Shown here: piece by piece, positions 42,333-50,452 of the stretch | Layout of the letters: each line of letters opens with the position of its first letter | Numbering within the stretch: the first letter of the stretch is position 1 | NCBI RefSeq assembly: GCF_900120005.1 | Contig: NZ_LT635449.1 | Coordinates: forward strand, 186,001 to 250,000 | Origin: Holdemania sp. Marseille-P2844 | GTDB lineage: Bacteria; Bacillota_I; Bacilli_A; Erysipelotrichales; Erysipelotrichaceae | DNA: 64,000 nucleotides | Direction: 5' to 3' | Program-made: the position numbers and the translations under genes | The notes under the pieces: model-generated | The model's input: only the letters and a program-made list of their open reading frames with translations | The model's database searches: none | What the model was told of the DNA's origin: nothing

Positions 42333-43270
42333 TGTCCATTCCCCACTTTCTTCTTTACCCAGTTCAGACTGAGATTCGACAAAAGGATCACGACCATCAG
42401 CAACAGACCGACGGAGAACCGGATATCGTAATCCAGTCCGGTTGTTTCCTTCAATCCCGCCAGCATCGTCGAGGTCAGCGTGCGGGTGATGTCGAACAGA
42501 TTGAACGTCGGGCCGAACAGCTTGTTGCCGGCCACCATCGCAACCGCTGTCGCTTCGCCAAACGCCCGGCCCAGTCCCAGAATCGCTCCGGCGAAAATCC
42601 CTGACTTGGCGCTGGCCAGGACAACTTTGAAATGGGTCTGCGTCGCACTCGCCCCCAAAGCCAGTGAACCCAGCTCCAGATCCGGATCGACCGCTTCGAT
42701 GGCCGTCACCGCCAGCGAGGTGATCGTCGGGAAGATCATGATCGCCAATAACAGAATCACCGCAAGCAGCGAACTGCCCCCGGCCGTACTGACCCCCGCC
42801 AGCGACGCCAGCCCTTTCACCAGCGACGTAATCACCCCTGCCGCAAAGACGCCGTAGACGACGCTGGGAATCGACGCGAGCAATTCCACCACCGTTTTCA
42901 TCAGCGGTTTAACCGGCTTGGGCGCGATCTTGACGATGAACAGCGCCGTCAGCACCGCGATGGGAAAGGCCAGCAGCAGCGCTCCAAAAGCGGAGATCAG
43001 CGTATTGATCACGATAAATCCAACGCCGTAGACGCCCTGATCCTGCCGCCACAGCGTTCCTAACAGGAAATCTTTCAGCGATACAGAGCCATAGGCATAG
43101 CCGGGTAAAAACGGCTGGATTCCTTTCATCAGAATAAACAGCGTGATCAGCACGATACAACTGCCGGAAATCAGCGCCGCCAGAAAGAAAACGGCTCTGA
43201 CCGTCCGGTCCGTTCTCTGCTTGCGCCGGGCCTGGCCGGGGCGGATTCTCGCTTTCAGATTGCTTTCCAT
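42329..43270 (-). CDS. pstC: Phosphate ABC permease PstC
   Basis: A 313-residue permease: a basic N-terminus, TM1 near 27-50, 'FPIAVLTALFIVKIAPKPVK', 'VVELLASIPSVVYGVFAAGV' and the coupling loop 'LELGSLALGASATQTHFKV'. It partners PstA in the membrane. It has an extra-long outer loop near residues 55-90, as is usual for PstC. It lies 76 nt after pstS and overlaps pstA by 4 nt. Confidence 0.97.
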   Translation of the reverse strand: MESNLKARIRPGQARRKQRTDRTVRAVFFLAALISGSCIVLITLFILMKGIQPFLPGYAYGSVSLKDFLLGTLWRQDQGVYGVGFIVINTLISAFGALLLAFPIAVLTALFIVKIAPKPVKPLMKTVVELLASIPSVVYGVFAAGVITSLVKGLASLAGVSTAGGSSLLAVILLLAIMIFPTITSLAVTAIEAVDPDLELGSLALGASATQTHFKVVLASAKSGIFAGAILGLGRAFGEATAVAMVAGNKLFGPTFNLFDITRTLTSTMLAGLKETTGLDYDIRFSVGLLLMVVILLSNLSLNWVKKKVGNGQ

Positions 43271-43346
43271 AACCTCATCCTTCCTTCGAAACGAAACCGC
43301 TCCGCCGGCAAATCCGCCGGGGAAGCGGTCGCATCCCGTTTACAAA

Positions 43347-44294
43347 TTACTGAATCTGATCCCAGGACGTTACCGTGCCGGTAAAGATATCGTGAACCTG
43401 AGCCTGCGTCAGATTGGCAACGGCCGTATTCGCTTCATTGACAATCGTTACCACCGCATCAATGCAATACTGACCTGAAGCCATCGCCGATGATGTGTCT
43501 TCCTCGCCGCTTTTGAAAGCCCGCGAAGCAAAGCCGATATCCGCGCGGTTAGCACCGTCTTTTTCTGAACCGAGGACGCGCTTGTAGCCGTCGCCCGAAC
43601 CGGTCTGGTTCATCGTGAACTGGAAGTTGCCCGCCAACGGCTGGAATGCTTCCAGCGCGGCTTTCAGCGTTTTCTCCACGGATGTCGAACCGCAGGTCGC
43701 GATCGTAATCGCCGAGTTGTCTTCGTTGACGATCGGATGATTCGCCGCCAGTTCAGCCCAGGCTTTCCCCTGGCTCTTATCGACAACGCCGCCGGCCTTT
43801 TCCACCACCAGCATGCCTTCTGTGGAATTCTGCAGGAAGTCTAAGAACGCTGCGATCAGCTGTTCTTTCTCCGCACTTTCATAGTCACCGGCCGCCCGGG
43901 TTGTGAAGGCAAACGGACGCTGCATCCCGTAGGTTCCGTCCAGAACTGTCGCTTCGCTCGGCGCCACGCCTTCAAAGTTCAGCGGCTTCACGCCGTTGGC
44001 CGCAAAATCGGTGGACAGCGACACATAACCGATGCCGTTTACATCCGCTCCGACCTTGGTCGCCATATCGCCGTTGCTGGAAACTTCAATCGCGGAGGAC
44101 GTCAGCTGTTCCGCAAAATCTCCAGCTTTTTCAAACGCTTCCCGCGTACCGGAAGTCGCGTCGCGGGTATAGACGTTGATGGCTGCGGACGCTGACGGCG
44201 TAGCTGTTCCTCCCTCTGTTGGATCTGTCTTGGGTGCTGTGCTGCAGCCAGCGACAAGCAGCGCTGTCAGTACGAATACAAATAATTTCTTCAT
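43347..44294 (-). CDS. pstS: Phosphate-binding lipoprotein PstS, permuted domain order
   Basis: A 315-residue lipoprotein. The signal peptide ends in the lipobox 'LLVAGCS' (Cys19). The mature chain starts with what is normally the second half of PstS: 'INVYTRDATSGTREAFEKAG', 'GIGYVSLS', 'DGTYGMQRPFAF', 'AAFLDFLQNSTEGMLVVEKA'. It continues with the usual first half, 'ATCGSTSVEKTLKAALEAFQ', 'ADIGFASRAFKSGEE', and ends at 'HDIFTGTVTSWDQIQ'. It captures phosphate for PstCAB. The start at 44294 has AAAGGG nine bases upstream. A candidate PhoP box lies 47 nt before it. Confidence 0.94.
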   Translation of the reverse strand: MKKLFVFVLTALLVAGCSTAPKTDPTEGGTATPSASAAINVYTRDATSGTREAFEKAGDFAEQLTSSAIEVSSNGDMATKVGADVNGIGYVSLSTDFAANGVKPLNFEGVAPSEATVLDGTYGMQRPFAFTTRAAGDYESAEKEQLIAAFLDFLQNSTEGMLVVEKAGGVVDKSQGKAWAELAANHPIVNEDNSAITIATCGSTSVEKTLKAALEAFQPLAGNFQFTMNQTGSGDGYKRVLGSEKDGANRADIGFASRAFKSGEEDTSSAMASGQYCIDAVVTIVNEANTAVANLTQAQVHDIFTGTVTSWDQIQ

Positions 44295-44340
44295 TTCATT
44301 CATCCCTTTCTTGAACAGTTCCCAGTTTACCGCGCTACGA

Positions 44341-44390
44341 TTAACAGAAAATGAAGCTTGCGTTAAGAAACGGTTAAAAAATAAATTACC
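44341..44390 (-). promoter_or_regulatory. Candidate PhoP box before pstS
   Basis: Read on the plus strand, TTAACA (44341), TGAAGC (44352), TTAAGA (44363), TTAAAA (44374) and perhaps ATTACC (44385) are spaced exactly 11 nt. On the pst coding strand the order is TTTTAA, TCTTAA, GCTTCA, TGTTAA, with the third unit degenerate and the fourth near the -10, as before the Na/Pi gene. Confidence 0.75.
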
Positions 44391-44544
44391 CAAAGCATTG
44401 TCCTTTCTCTGTTCCCCCACATGGAAAAACATCTTTCAGCCGGCAGGCTGGCTGCCAAATCATGAATCAAGGCTGAAAAACGGAGGCTTCCTGTCAGGAC
44501 ATTCCTTTTTTTCCCATCCACCGCTCCCAACGAAAAACAAGCAC

Positions 44545-44570
44545 AAAAAAAAGCCAGGGAATCCCTGACT
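44545..44570 (-). terminator. phoPR terminator
   Basis: AGTCAGGG-ATT-CCCTGGCT (one G-T pair) followed on the minus strand by T7-8, 24 nt past phoR. It separates phoPR from pstSCAB. Confidence 0.88.
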
Positions 44571-44594
44571 GAGGACGATCTTTCTGGCTGGCTT

Positions 44595-45908
44595 TCAGCT
44601 TGAAGCGCCGGCGTTTGTATTCTGCGGCGAAGGTTCTGGAGGGCGTGAGGAATGTTCCGCAGGCGAAGGGTGATCCGCCGCGTCAGAACGAACCGGCAGC
44701 CGGATGACGAAGCGGCTTCCGCGGCCAACCTCGCTGTCAACCTCAATCTCGCCCTGATGCGCGCTCACGATTGCCTTGACGATCGCCAACCCCAAACCGC
44801 TGCCCCCGCTGGCTCGGGACCGGGATTTATCTACCCGGTAAAAACGCTCAAAAATCCGATCCAGATGTTTGGCGTCGATCCCGCAGCCGTCATCGCTGAC
44901 CATCAGCACCAGCCAACTGTCCTGACGCCGCGCCTGCATGCGGATATGCTCTGGCTGGCTGTGCGCCAGCGCATTGTTCAATAAATTCGCCAGCGCCTGA
45001 TGGATTTTCTGTTCATCCAGCCAGAACGTTTCGTGCGTTTGATCCTCCGCCTCCACGATCACACCCTGACTTTTTGCCTGCGGCGCAGCCTCCTTGATCA
45101 GACTGTCAAACAGTCCGCTGATCTCACAGGGCGACAGCTCCAGCGCCAGCGTGCTCATGGATAAGCGCGACAGCTTTAACAGATCGGCGACAATCATTTC
45201 CAGCCGTTTTGTTTCCTTTTCAATCTGGATATGAAAGTCCTTCATCGTCTTGGGATCATCAAAATCATCCCGGTTCAGAATTTCAATCATTCCCTTGATC
45301 GCCGCAATCGGTGTTTTCAGCTCATGCGACGCGTCGGCGATGAAGCGTTTCTGCATCCGTTCCTTTTCCATCGCCTGCGTAATATCCTGAAACACCAACA
45401 GACATCCGGTAAACCGACCGTTCTCCTGAATCGGCACGGACAGGCACTGGAAGTCGACATTGTTATAGCACAGATTGCGCACGATCGCATTCTCGCTCAA
45501 ATACGCTTCCTTCAGAAACAACTGCACCTCAGGAGCAATCCGCTCGTCGCGATACGTGAATTCTTCCTCACCCTCTTCGCTCAGAAACCGGCTGAATCCT
45601 TCATTGTATAAAATCAGATGACCATAGGAATCCATCATGGCTAAGGGGGAGGGGATATTCGTCAGGATCGTCATGATCTGCTGCTGCTTCAGCGAAGCAT
45701 CCTTGGCCGAGCTGCGAACCTGCGTTTTTAACGTCTGTTCTTTCGTCCGCATCGTTTCGCGCAATGTGTCCTGACTGTGCCACAGCAGCGCCATCGCGAC
45801 CAGTCCGAGCAAGACCAGCGCGCTCCAGGCTTCCAATAAGCCCTGGGCGCAGAACAGCGCCAGACCCGCGACGGTGACAATCAGAATTAGAGCTTCACTC
45901 GTTTTCAT
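44595..45908 (-). CDS. phoR: Phosphate sensor histidine kinase PhoR
   Basis: A 437-residue kinase: two N-terminal TM helices with almost no extracellular loop (about 5-45), a linker, a PAS domain (about 80-185), HisKA 'FIADASHELKTPIAAIKGM', and HATPase with N-box 'ANLLNNALAHS', 'VSDDGCGID', 'RFYRVDKSRSRASGGSGLGL'. The lack of an outer sensing domain fits PhoR, which reads phosphate through PstSCAB-PhoU. A Pro/Ser-rich tail of about 30 residues ends it. It lies 15 nt after phoP. Confidence 0.93.
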   Translation of the reverse strand: MKTSEALILIVTVAGLALFCAQGLLEAWSALVLLGLVAMALLWHSQDTLRETMRTKEQTLKTQVRSSAKDASLKQQQIMTILTNIPSPLAMMDSYGHLILYNEGFSRFLSEEGEEEFTYRDERIAPEVQLFLKEAYLSENAIVRNLCYNNVDFQCLSVPIQENGRFTGCLLVFQDITQAMEKERMQKRFIADASHELKTPIAAIKGMIEILNRDDFDDPKTMKDFHIQIEKETKRLEMIVADLLKLSRLSMSTLALELSPCEISGLFDSLIKEAAPQAKSQGVIVEAEDQTHETFWLDEQKIHQALANLLNNALAHSQPEHIRMQARRQDSWLVLMVSDDGCGIDAKHLDRIFERFYRVDKSRSRASGGSGLGLAIVKAIVSAHQGEIEVDSEVGRGSRFVIRLPVRSDAADHPSPAEHSSRPPEPSPQNTNAGASS

Positions 45909-45923
45909 GCCTGTCCCCGCCGT

Positions 45924-46595
45924 TTATGCCTGGACTTCAAGTTTATAGCCGACCCCGCGCAGGGAGGCAATCTTCACACCGCTGCCCTGCAGCTTATTGC
46001 GCAGCTTGAAAATGTGGACGTCAACGATCCGGGTATCCCCGTCGTAATCAAAATCCCAGATCTCGTTGAGAATGTTATCGCGGGATAAGACGATCTGCGG
46101 ATTGCGAAGCAGATATTCCAGCAGCTCAAATTCCTTTTTCGTCAGGCTGACCGGCTGACCGTTGACCGACACTTCCCGGCTTCCCAGATCCATCGTCAGA
46201 CCACCCATTTCCAGCACCCGCCGGCTTGTCTTGACGATCCGTTTGACATGGGCCTGGATCCGCGCCAGAAGCTCGCGCGGGGAAAATGGTTTAGTGATGT
46301 AATCGTCGACGCCGGCCTCGAAGGCTTCCAGAATGTCTTCTTCCTCATCCTTCGCCGTCAGCATCATCATGACGCTGTCAATACCTTTGCCGCGGAACAG
46401 CCGCACCAGCTCAATCCCGCTGATTTCCGGCAGCATCCAGTCGATGATCATGATATCAAAGCTTTCGTTCAGCCCCTTTTCCCGGGCGCTGGCGCCGTCT
46501 GAGCAGCCGGTGACGTCAAACCCGGCGTTTTTCAAATCGTAGCTGATCAGGTGGCGGATGCTGTCCTCATCCTCAATTAAAAGAATCCGCGGCAT
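45924..46595 (-). CDS. phoP: Phosphate response regulator PhoP
   Basis: A 223-residue OmpR-family regulator: receiver with 'LLIEDEDSIRHL', phospho-Asp in 'MIIDWMLPEISG', Thr and Lys in 'MLTAKDEE' and 'DDYITKPFSPRELLARI'; a winged helix with 'LTKKEFELLEYLLRNPQ' and 'TRIVDVHIFKLRNKL'. Paired with PhoR and beside pst genes, so PhoP. Its ATG is 3 nt after the phoH stop, with GGGGG from the end of phoH as its ribosome site. It probably binds the 11-nt repeats at 36572 and 44341. Confidence 0.94.
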   Translation of the reverse strand: MPRILLIEDEDSIRHLISYDLKNAGFDVTGCSDGASAREKGLNESFDIMIIDWMLPEISGIELVRLFRGKGIDSVMMMLTAKDEEEDILEAFEAGVDDYITKPFSPRELLARIQAHVKRIVKTSRRVLEMGGLTMDLGSREVSVNGQPVSLTKKEFELLEYLLRNPQIVLSRDNILNEIWDFDYDGDTRIVDVHIFKLRNKLQGSGVKIASLRGVGYKLEVQA

Positions 46596-46598
46596 GCT

Positions 46599-47546
46599 CT
46601 ATTCCCCCTTTTCACCATAGCGGTCAATGATTTTCTGCACCAGCGGATGCCGTACGACATCGTCGCTGGACAGCTGCAGTACGCCGATTTCCTCAATTCC
46701 TTTCAACAGGCCGACGGCGTCCATCAGACCGCTGCGCTGGGATTTCGGCAGATCCACCTGCGTCACATCGCCGGTGATGATCATCCGCGACTGAAAGCCC
46801 AGCCGGGTTAAAAACATTTTCATCTGGGCCGGCGTCGTGTTCTGCGCTTCGTCCAGAATAATCACGGCATCATCCAGCGTCCGCCCGCGCATATAAGCCA
46901 GCGGTGCGATCTCAATCGTGCCTTTTTCGATCAGCTTCTCTGTCGTTTCCGCACCCATCAGATCATGCAGCGCGTCATACAGCGGGCGTAAATACGGATC
47001 GACTTTTTCCTTCAGATCGCCGGGCAGAAATCCCAGGCTCTCCCCCGCTTCCACTGCGGGCCGGGTCAGAATGATCCGGTGAATCTCACCTTTCTTCAGC
47101 ATACTGACGGCGTAGGCCACAGCTAAATAGGTCTTGCCCGTGCCGGCGGGGCCGACCGCGAAGACAATCGTTTTCTTTTCCATCGCTTCGATAAAGCTGC
47201 GTTGACCCTCGGTTTTCGGCGATATCGCCTTGCCGCTATGGGTGCGGGCCAGCACCTTGGACTTCAGATCGCCCAGATCGACCGCCTGCTGCTTGCGCTG
47301 CGTGCGGACTAAGTATCGGATTTCCTGCTCGCTGATCTGTTGGGAACGCCGGATCATCTTCAGCATTTCCTGCAGAATCTCCGCCACCGCTTCGGGATCC
47401 TGGCAGCGGATCGTAAACTGATTGTCGCGGAAGACAATCTCCGCCCCATACAGTTCGCATAAGCAGTTCAGGTTGCGGTCCTGGTAGCCGATCAAATCAG
47501 CCGCTTCCGACGCGCTCAGATGTTCCATCGACAGGACATAGGTCAT
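46599..47546 (-). CDS. phoH: PhoH-family ATPase
   Basis: A 315-residue PhoH/YbeZ-type ATPase. A KH-like N-terminal region (about 1-100) is followed by Walker A 'FAVGPAGTGKTYLAVAYAV', 'TRPAVEAGESLGFLPGDLKEK' shortened to its core 'VEAGESLGFLPGDL', Walker B 'AVIILDEAQN' and sensor 'MIITGDVTQVDLP'. It is thought to act in RNA metabolism with YbeY. It follows yqfD as in other Firmicutes, but is then followed by phoPR instead of pgpH-ybeY. Confidence 0.95.
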   Translation of the reverse strand: MTYVLSMEHLSASEAADLIGYQDRNLNCLCELYGAEIVFRDNQFTIRCQDPEAVAEILQEMLKMIRRSQQISEQEIRYLVRTQRKQQAVDLGDLKSKVLARTHSGKAISPKTEGQRSFIEAMEKKTIVFAVGPAGTGKTYLAVAYAVSMLKKGEIHRIILTRPAVEAGESLGFLPGDLKEKVDPYLRPLYDALHDLMGAETTEKLIEKGTIEIAPLAYMRGRTLDDAVIILDEAQNTTPAQMKMFLTRLGFQSRMIITGDVTQVDLPKSQRSGLMDAVGLLKGIEEIGVLQLSSDDVVRHPLVQKIIDRYGEKGE

Positions 47547-47563
47547 GGTTTTCCTCCTCGAAT

Positions 47564-48514
47564 TTAAGGTCGTGTCAGATCCTCCAGTAACGTATAGTGG
47601 ATCTTCATCGTTATTGTACCCGCATTCCTGTCAAAAAGTAAAACATTTTCTTTGATAATTTTCTCATCCTCCTGCAGCTGCTCAGCGATCTGACTGCGGC
47701 AGTCCATCAACAGACGAAAAAACGCCAGCGCGTCATGCAGCGGGAAATCCGGTGCATCTGACAGCGAGCTTTCCACGGTGTACCAGGTGTAGCCGTAAAC
47801 CTTGCCCTTGACATAGAGCGGTTGAGGCACCTCAAAGGCATCTTTCAGTTCATTGTCGATCAACAGATCCCCGGGGTGAACGATCTGGTTGATTTTTACC
47901 TTTTTCTCCCCATGCTGAACGTCAAAACGCACAACCATGCCTTCCTTCTGCGCATAAATCGGATCGTTGGTCAGCTGCGGAGTTTCAACGTATTCCTTAT
48001 CCGTAAACTGAAGCTGCAGCCGCGAGCCTGTGCGAATGACCTCAGTCCAGCCCAACCGGTCCTCAAAGCTTTCCTTGATCAGAAATTCAATCGTTTCCGC
48101 CAGATTCTGATCGGCGGTGAAAAACGGCGCGGCATAGCCGTTCTCCGCCAGCTGCTGCTCGATCTGGCGCTGCAGGGTTGGATCCGTTCCGGTTACGCTG
48201 ACCTGAACAATGCAATGGGAATAAAACATCCACAGCGCCGCCGCCAGCGCAACAGAAAACAACCGCAGCGGCTGCTGGAACTGGTGCAGCAAAAAACCGG
48301 TGACGCCGCTGGTCCGCAAACATTCCGCGTCCTGAAACAAACCGGTGATCCGCCGCCGGCTCGTCACCGGCGTCCAGAAAACCAGCCCTTCCGGGGTCTG
48401 CTTGAGTTCCATGACCTCGATATCCTGGCGCAGACATTGATTGAGAAAAAACGTCAGCGGTATTTTCAGCCGCCAGCAGTCCATGCCGAACAGAAAAGGC
48501 AGTCTATTCCGCAT
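47564..48514 (-). CDS. yqfD: Sporulation protein YqfD
   Basis: A 316-residue protein with an N-terminal soluble region of about 85 residues, a single TM near 88-108 ('PLRLFSVALAAALWMFY'), then a long outer domain ('NQIVHPGDLLIDNEL', 'VKGKVYGYTWYTVE'). This matches the YqfD/spore IV family by layout and by gene order yqfC-yqfD-phoH. In B. subtilis yqfCD are sigma-E genes. It overlaps yqfC by 11 nt. Confidence 0.9.
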   Translation of the reverse strand: MRNRLPFLFGMDCWRLKIPLTFFLNQCLRQDIEVMELKQTPEGLVFWTPVTSRRRITGLFQDAECLRTSGVTGFLLHQFQQPLRLFSVALAAALWMFYSHCIVQVSVTGTDPTLQRQIEQQLAENGYAAPFFTADQNLAETIEFLIKESFEDRLGWTEVIRTGSRLQLQFTDKEYVETPQLTNDPIYAQKEGMVVRFDVQHGEKKVKINQIVHPGDLLIDNELKDAFEVPQPLYVKGKVYGYTWYTVESSLSDAPDFPLHDALAFFRLLMDCRSQIAEQLQEDEKIIKENVLLFDRNAGTITMKIHYTLLEDLTRP

Positions 48515-48701
48515 CGAACTTCACCCGCCTGATCTGCCCGGAAAGAATGATTTCGTCGGCGCTGAACACCCGGATATGAAGGCCGCTGCCTTCGACGATC
48601 ATTCTGCCCTGTTTGGACTCGGTGATAATTTGTTCGGGGCTGACGAGGATCAGCCGCTCGAAGTCTTCGATCATGGCCTGTTTTTCACTGACTGTGATCA
48701 T
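48504..48701 (-). CDS. yqfC: YabP/YqfC-family sporulation protein
   Basis: A 65-residue beta-rich protein: 'ERLILVSPEQIITESKQGRM', 'VEGSGLHIRVFSADEIILSG', ending 'IRRVKFDAE'. It fits the YabP/YqfC family (spore-coat/mother-cell proteins) in size, motif and synteny with yqfD. I choose ATG 48701 with AAGGAG eight bases upstream; a GTG at 48710 is in frame but too near the ribosome site. Confidence 0.88.
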   Translation of the reverse strand: MITVSEKQAMIEDFERLILVSPEQIITESKQGRMIVEGSGLHIRVFSADEIILSGQIRRVKFDAE

Positions 48702-48753
48702 CGCGCACACTCCTTCCTCTGATGTAGGTTATGCGCCAGCACAGGCAAACATG

Positions 48754-48778
48754 AAAAAAGCGTCCGCAAAGGGACGCT
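48754..48778 (-). terminator. Terminator after the 325-residue unknown gene
   Basis: AGCGTCC (48759-48765) pairs with GGACGCT (48772-48778); T6 follows on the minus strand. Confidence 0.88.
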
Positions 48779-48827
48779 GAGGCGTTATGATCCTGTCAGA
48801 TCAAAATGACAACGAGGCGAAAGCGCG

Positions 48828-49793
48828 CTAATTCATTGACTCGGGAGTTGTCAGCGGCGACAGGGCGGCCGCCAGTTCTTCGCTGAGCTGTTCCGTCAGA
48901 ATCAGATTCTCCACATGAACGATCCGGATTCCCAGCCGCTGCGCCAGATCGGCCAGAATGAATTCATACAGCCCGTGGTTGACCTGCAGGCGGGCAGGAA
49001 TCCCGGCGATCAGGATAAATTCACGCAGGGCTTCTACCAATGCTGTGCACAAATCTTCCCGTTTGCGGAAACTGAATTCAATATGTGTCTGATGCCGGTT
49101 GGAGCACACCAGCACCAACATCCGAAACGCCACCGCAGTGCCATGTTCCGCTTCCAGCGGATCGAGCAGGCTGACCACATCCAGCTGCGCGGTTTCCCGC
49201 GTATGCTTGAGCTGACTGAGCTTGTCGGCTGCCGCTTCGTCGATCATACAGGCTGGACCTTCGATCCGCACAGCGCCCTCTTTCGGCACTAAACGCCAGC
49301 TCTGATCACTTAATCGTGCCGCTTCCACCCATTGTTCATCCGTCGTTTCCGGACCGTTGTACGCTGCCAGGATTTCGCTCAGCGCTTCAACGAGCAGCCG
49401 GGTTTCCTCAATCCAGCGGGAGGAAGGACGCACCTCCAGCAGACCGCAGTGAATATCGTTGATAAAAACCTGCAGTCCATCCTGCTGAAATAAAGCAACC
49501 TCCGCTTCCTCCGCGCAAAACGGCCGCCACATGATCCGCCGCGACGCCTGAACCGCCATGTGGTAGGAATCCTCCTGGGCCAGCGAATTGCCGACCAGCT
49601 GATCCCAGTCGTCATCACAGATTTCCAGCACCGTTTCCTCGCCCATCTGTAAAAACGAAGCGCATACCGGCGCGTCAAACAGCGGCAGCTCCAATTTGAT
49701 GTTCATCATTTCCCATTGCTTATCCCGCCACTGCTGATAAACCTGTGCTAAGGCCCGCTTAAACTGCTGGAGTGCTTGTGTTGAACTTTGCAT
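48828..49793 (-). CDS. Unknown protein between rpsU and yqfC
   Basis: A 321-residue soluble, acidic alpha/beta protein without signal or TM. The C-terminal domain ('FILIAGIPARLQVNHGLYEF' and 'LAQRLGIRIVHVENL') resembles, in pattern only, the DUF6930/DUF7309-like domains with a conserved position-dependent 'LxVxxxxxxxxLxxLAxxLGI'. It starts at ATG 49793 behind AAGGAGGAG; earlier in-frame ATGs lack sites. It replaces yqeY/yqfA/yqfB at this place in the conserved rpsU-yqfC order. Function unknown. Confidence 0.75.
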   Translation of the reverse strand: MQSSTQALQQFKRALAQVYQQWRDKQWEMMNIKLELPLFDAPVCASFLQMGEETVLEICDDDWDQLVGNSLAQEDSYHMAVQASRRIMWRPFCAEEAEVALFQQDGLQVFINDIHCGLLEVRPSSRWIEETRLLVEALSEILAAYNGPETTDEQWVEAARLSDQSWRLVPKEGAVRIEGPACMIDEAAADKLSQLKHTRETAQLDVVSLLDPLEAEHGTAVAFRMLVLVCSNRHQTHIEFSFRKREDLCTALVEALREFILIAGIPARLQVNHGLYEFILADLAQRLGIRIVHVENLILTEQLSEELAAALSPLTTPESMN

Positions 49794-49992
49794 TGTGACC
49801 GTCTCCTCCTTCATTCTGATGCTTTCCTGCATCATCGCGCTGATCGCTTTTTCCGATCCGCTTTGATTTCAGTCTGTTCTTTAATTTACTGCTTTCGGAT
49901 TTCCCTTTGATCCTTCGCTGGCCGTTACTGAGGATTCAAGGATTCAGCGATCATCCGCCTGTCCTCATTTCAGCCAGAAAAGCTCATCCTAC

Positions 49993-50016
49993 GAAAAAAG
50001 AAGCTTGCGCTTCTTT
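49993..50016 (-). terminator. rpsU terminator
   Basis: AAGAAGC-GCAA-GCTTCTT followed by T5-6 on the minus strand. The stem begins within the rpsU stop codon. Confidence 0.9.
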
Positions 50017-50194
50017 ATTTTGAACGTCTAGCCTTTCTTGCAGCCTCCGACTTCAATTTACGACGGACGCCTGGTTTTACATAAAACTCTCTTTTGCGAG
50101 CCTCAGCAAGGGTTCCGTTGCGAGAAACCTGACGCTTGAAACGACGTAATGCGTCATCCAATACTTCGTTCTCTTTTAAGACAACTCTTGGCAT
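50015..50194 (-). CDS. rpsU: 30S ribosomal protein S21
   Basis: A 59-residue basic S21: '[20 protein letters not shown]', '[19 protein letters not shown]' and '[16 protein letters not shown]'. Correct family length. The ATG at 50194 has GGAGGG five bases upstream. It is monocistronic, with promoter and terminator; it stands at the head of the conserved rpsU-yqfCD-phoH region. Confidence 0.97.
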   Translation of the reverse strand: MPRVVLKENEVLDDALRRFKRQVSRNGTLAEARKREFYVKPGVRRKLKSEAARKARRSK

Positions 50195-50225
50195 ACTTAC
50201 CCTCCCTTCTGATGCAAGCAGATAT

Positions 50226-50254
50226 ATTATAACCAAACCATCCGAAAAAAGCAA
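50226..50254 (-). promoter_or_regulatory. rpsU promoter
   Basis: Minus strand: -35 TTGCTT (50254-50249), 17-nt spacer, -10 TATAAT (50231-50226). Confidence 0.8.
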
Positions 50255-50387
50255 CCTTTTCGGAACGATTTGAGGAATGTTTTTCAAGAATTTTCATTCG
50301 TTATTTCTTACAGGAAGACTGCACTGCACAGCTGCGAAATTGACAGCGCTTTCATTCGGACAGATCCCACTTTTTATTCATCCTGTT

Positions 50388-50446
50388 AAAAAAGAGCCCA
50401 ATCTCAAAAGAACCCGATGAAACAGAAGCCGGGATGAATCATGCTC
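50388..50446 (-). terminator. Possible terminator of the Crp-family gene
   Basis: Inner CCCG/CGGG hairpin with outer GAGC/GCTC arms, followed by T6 on the minus strand. The stem is interrupted, so moderate support only. Confidence 0.5.
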
Positions 50447-50452
50447 GATCTT

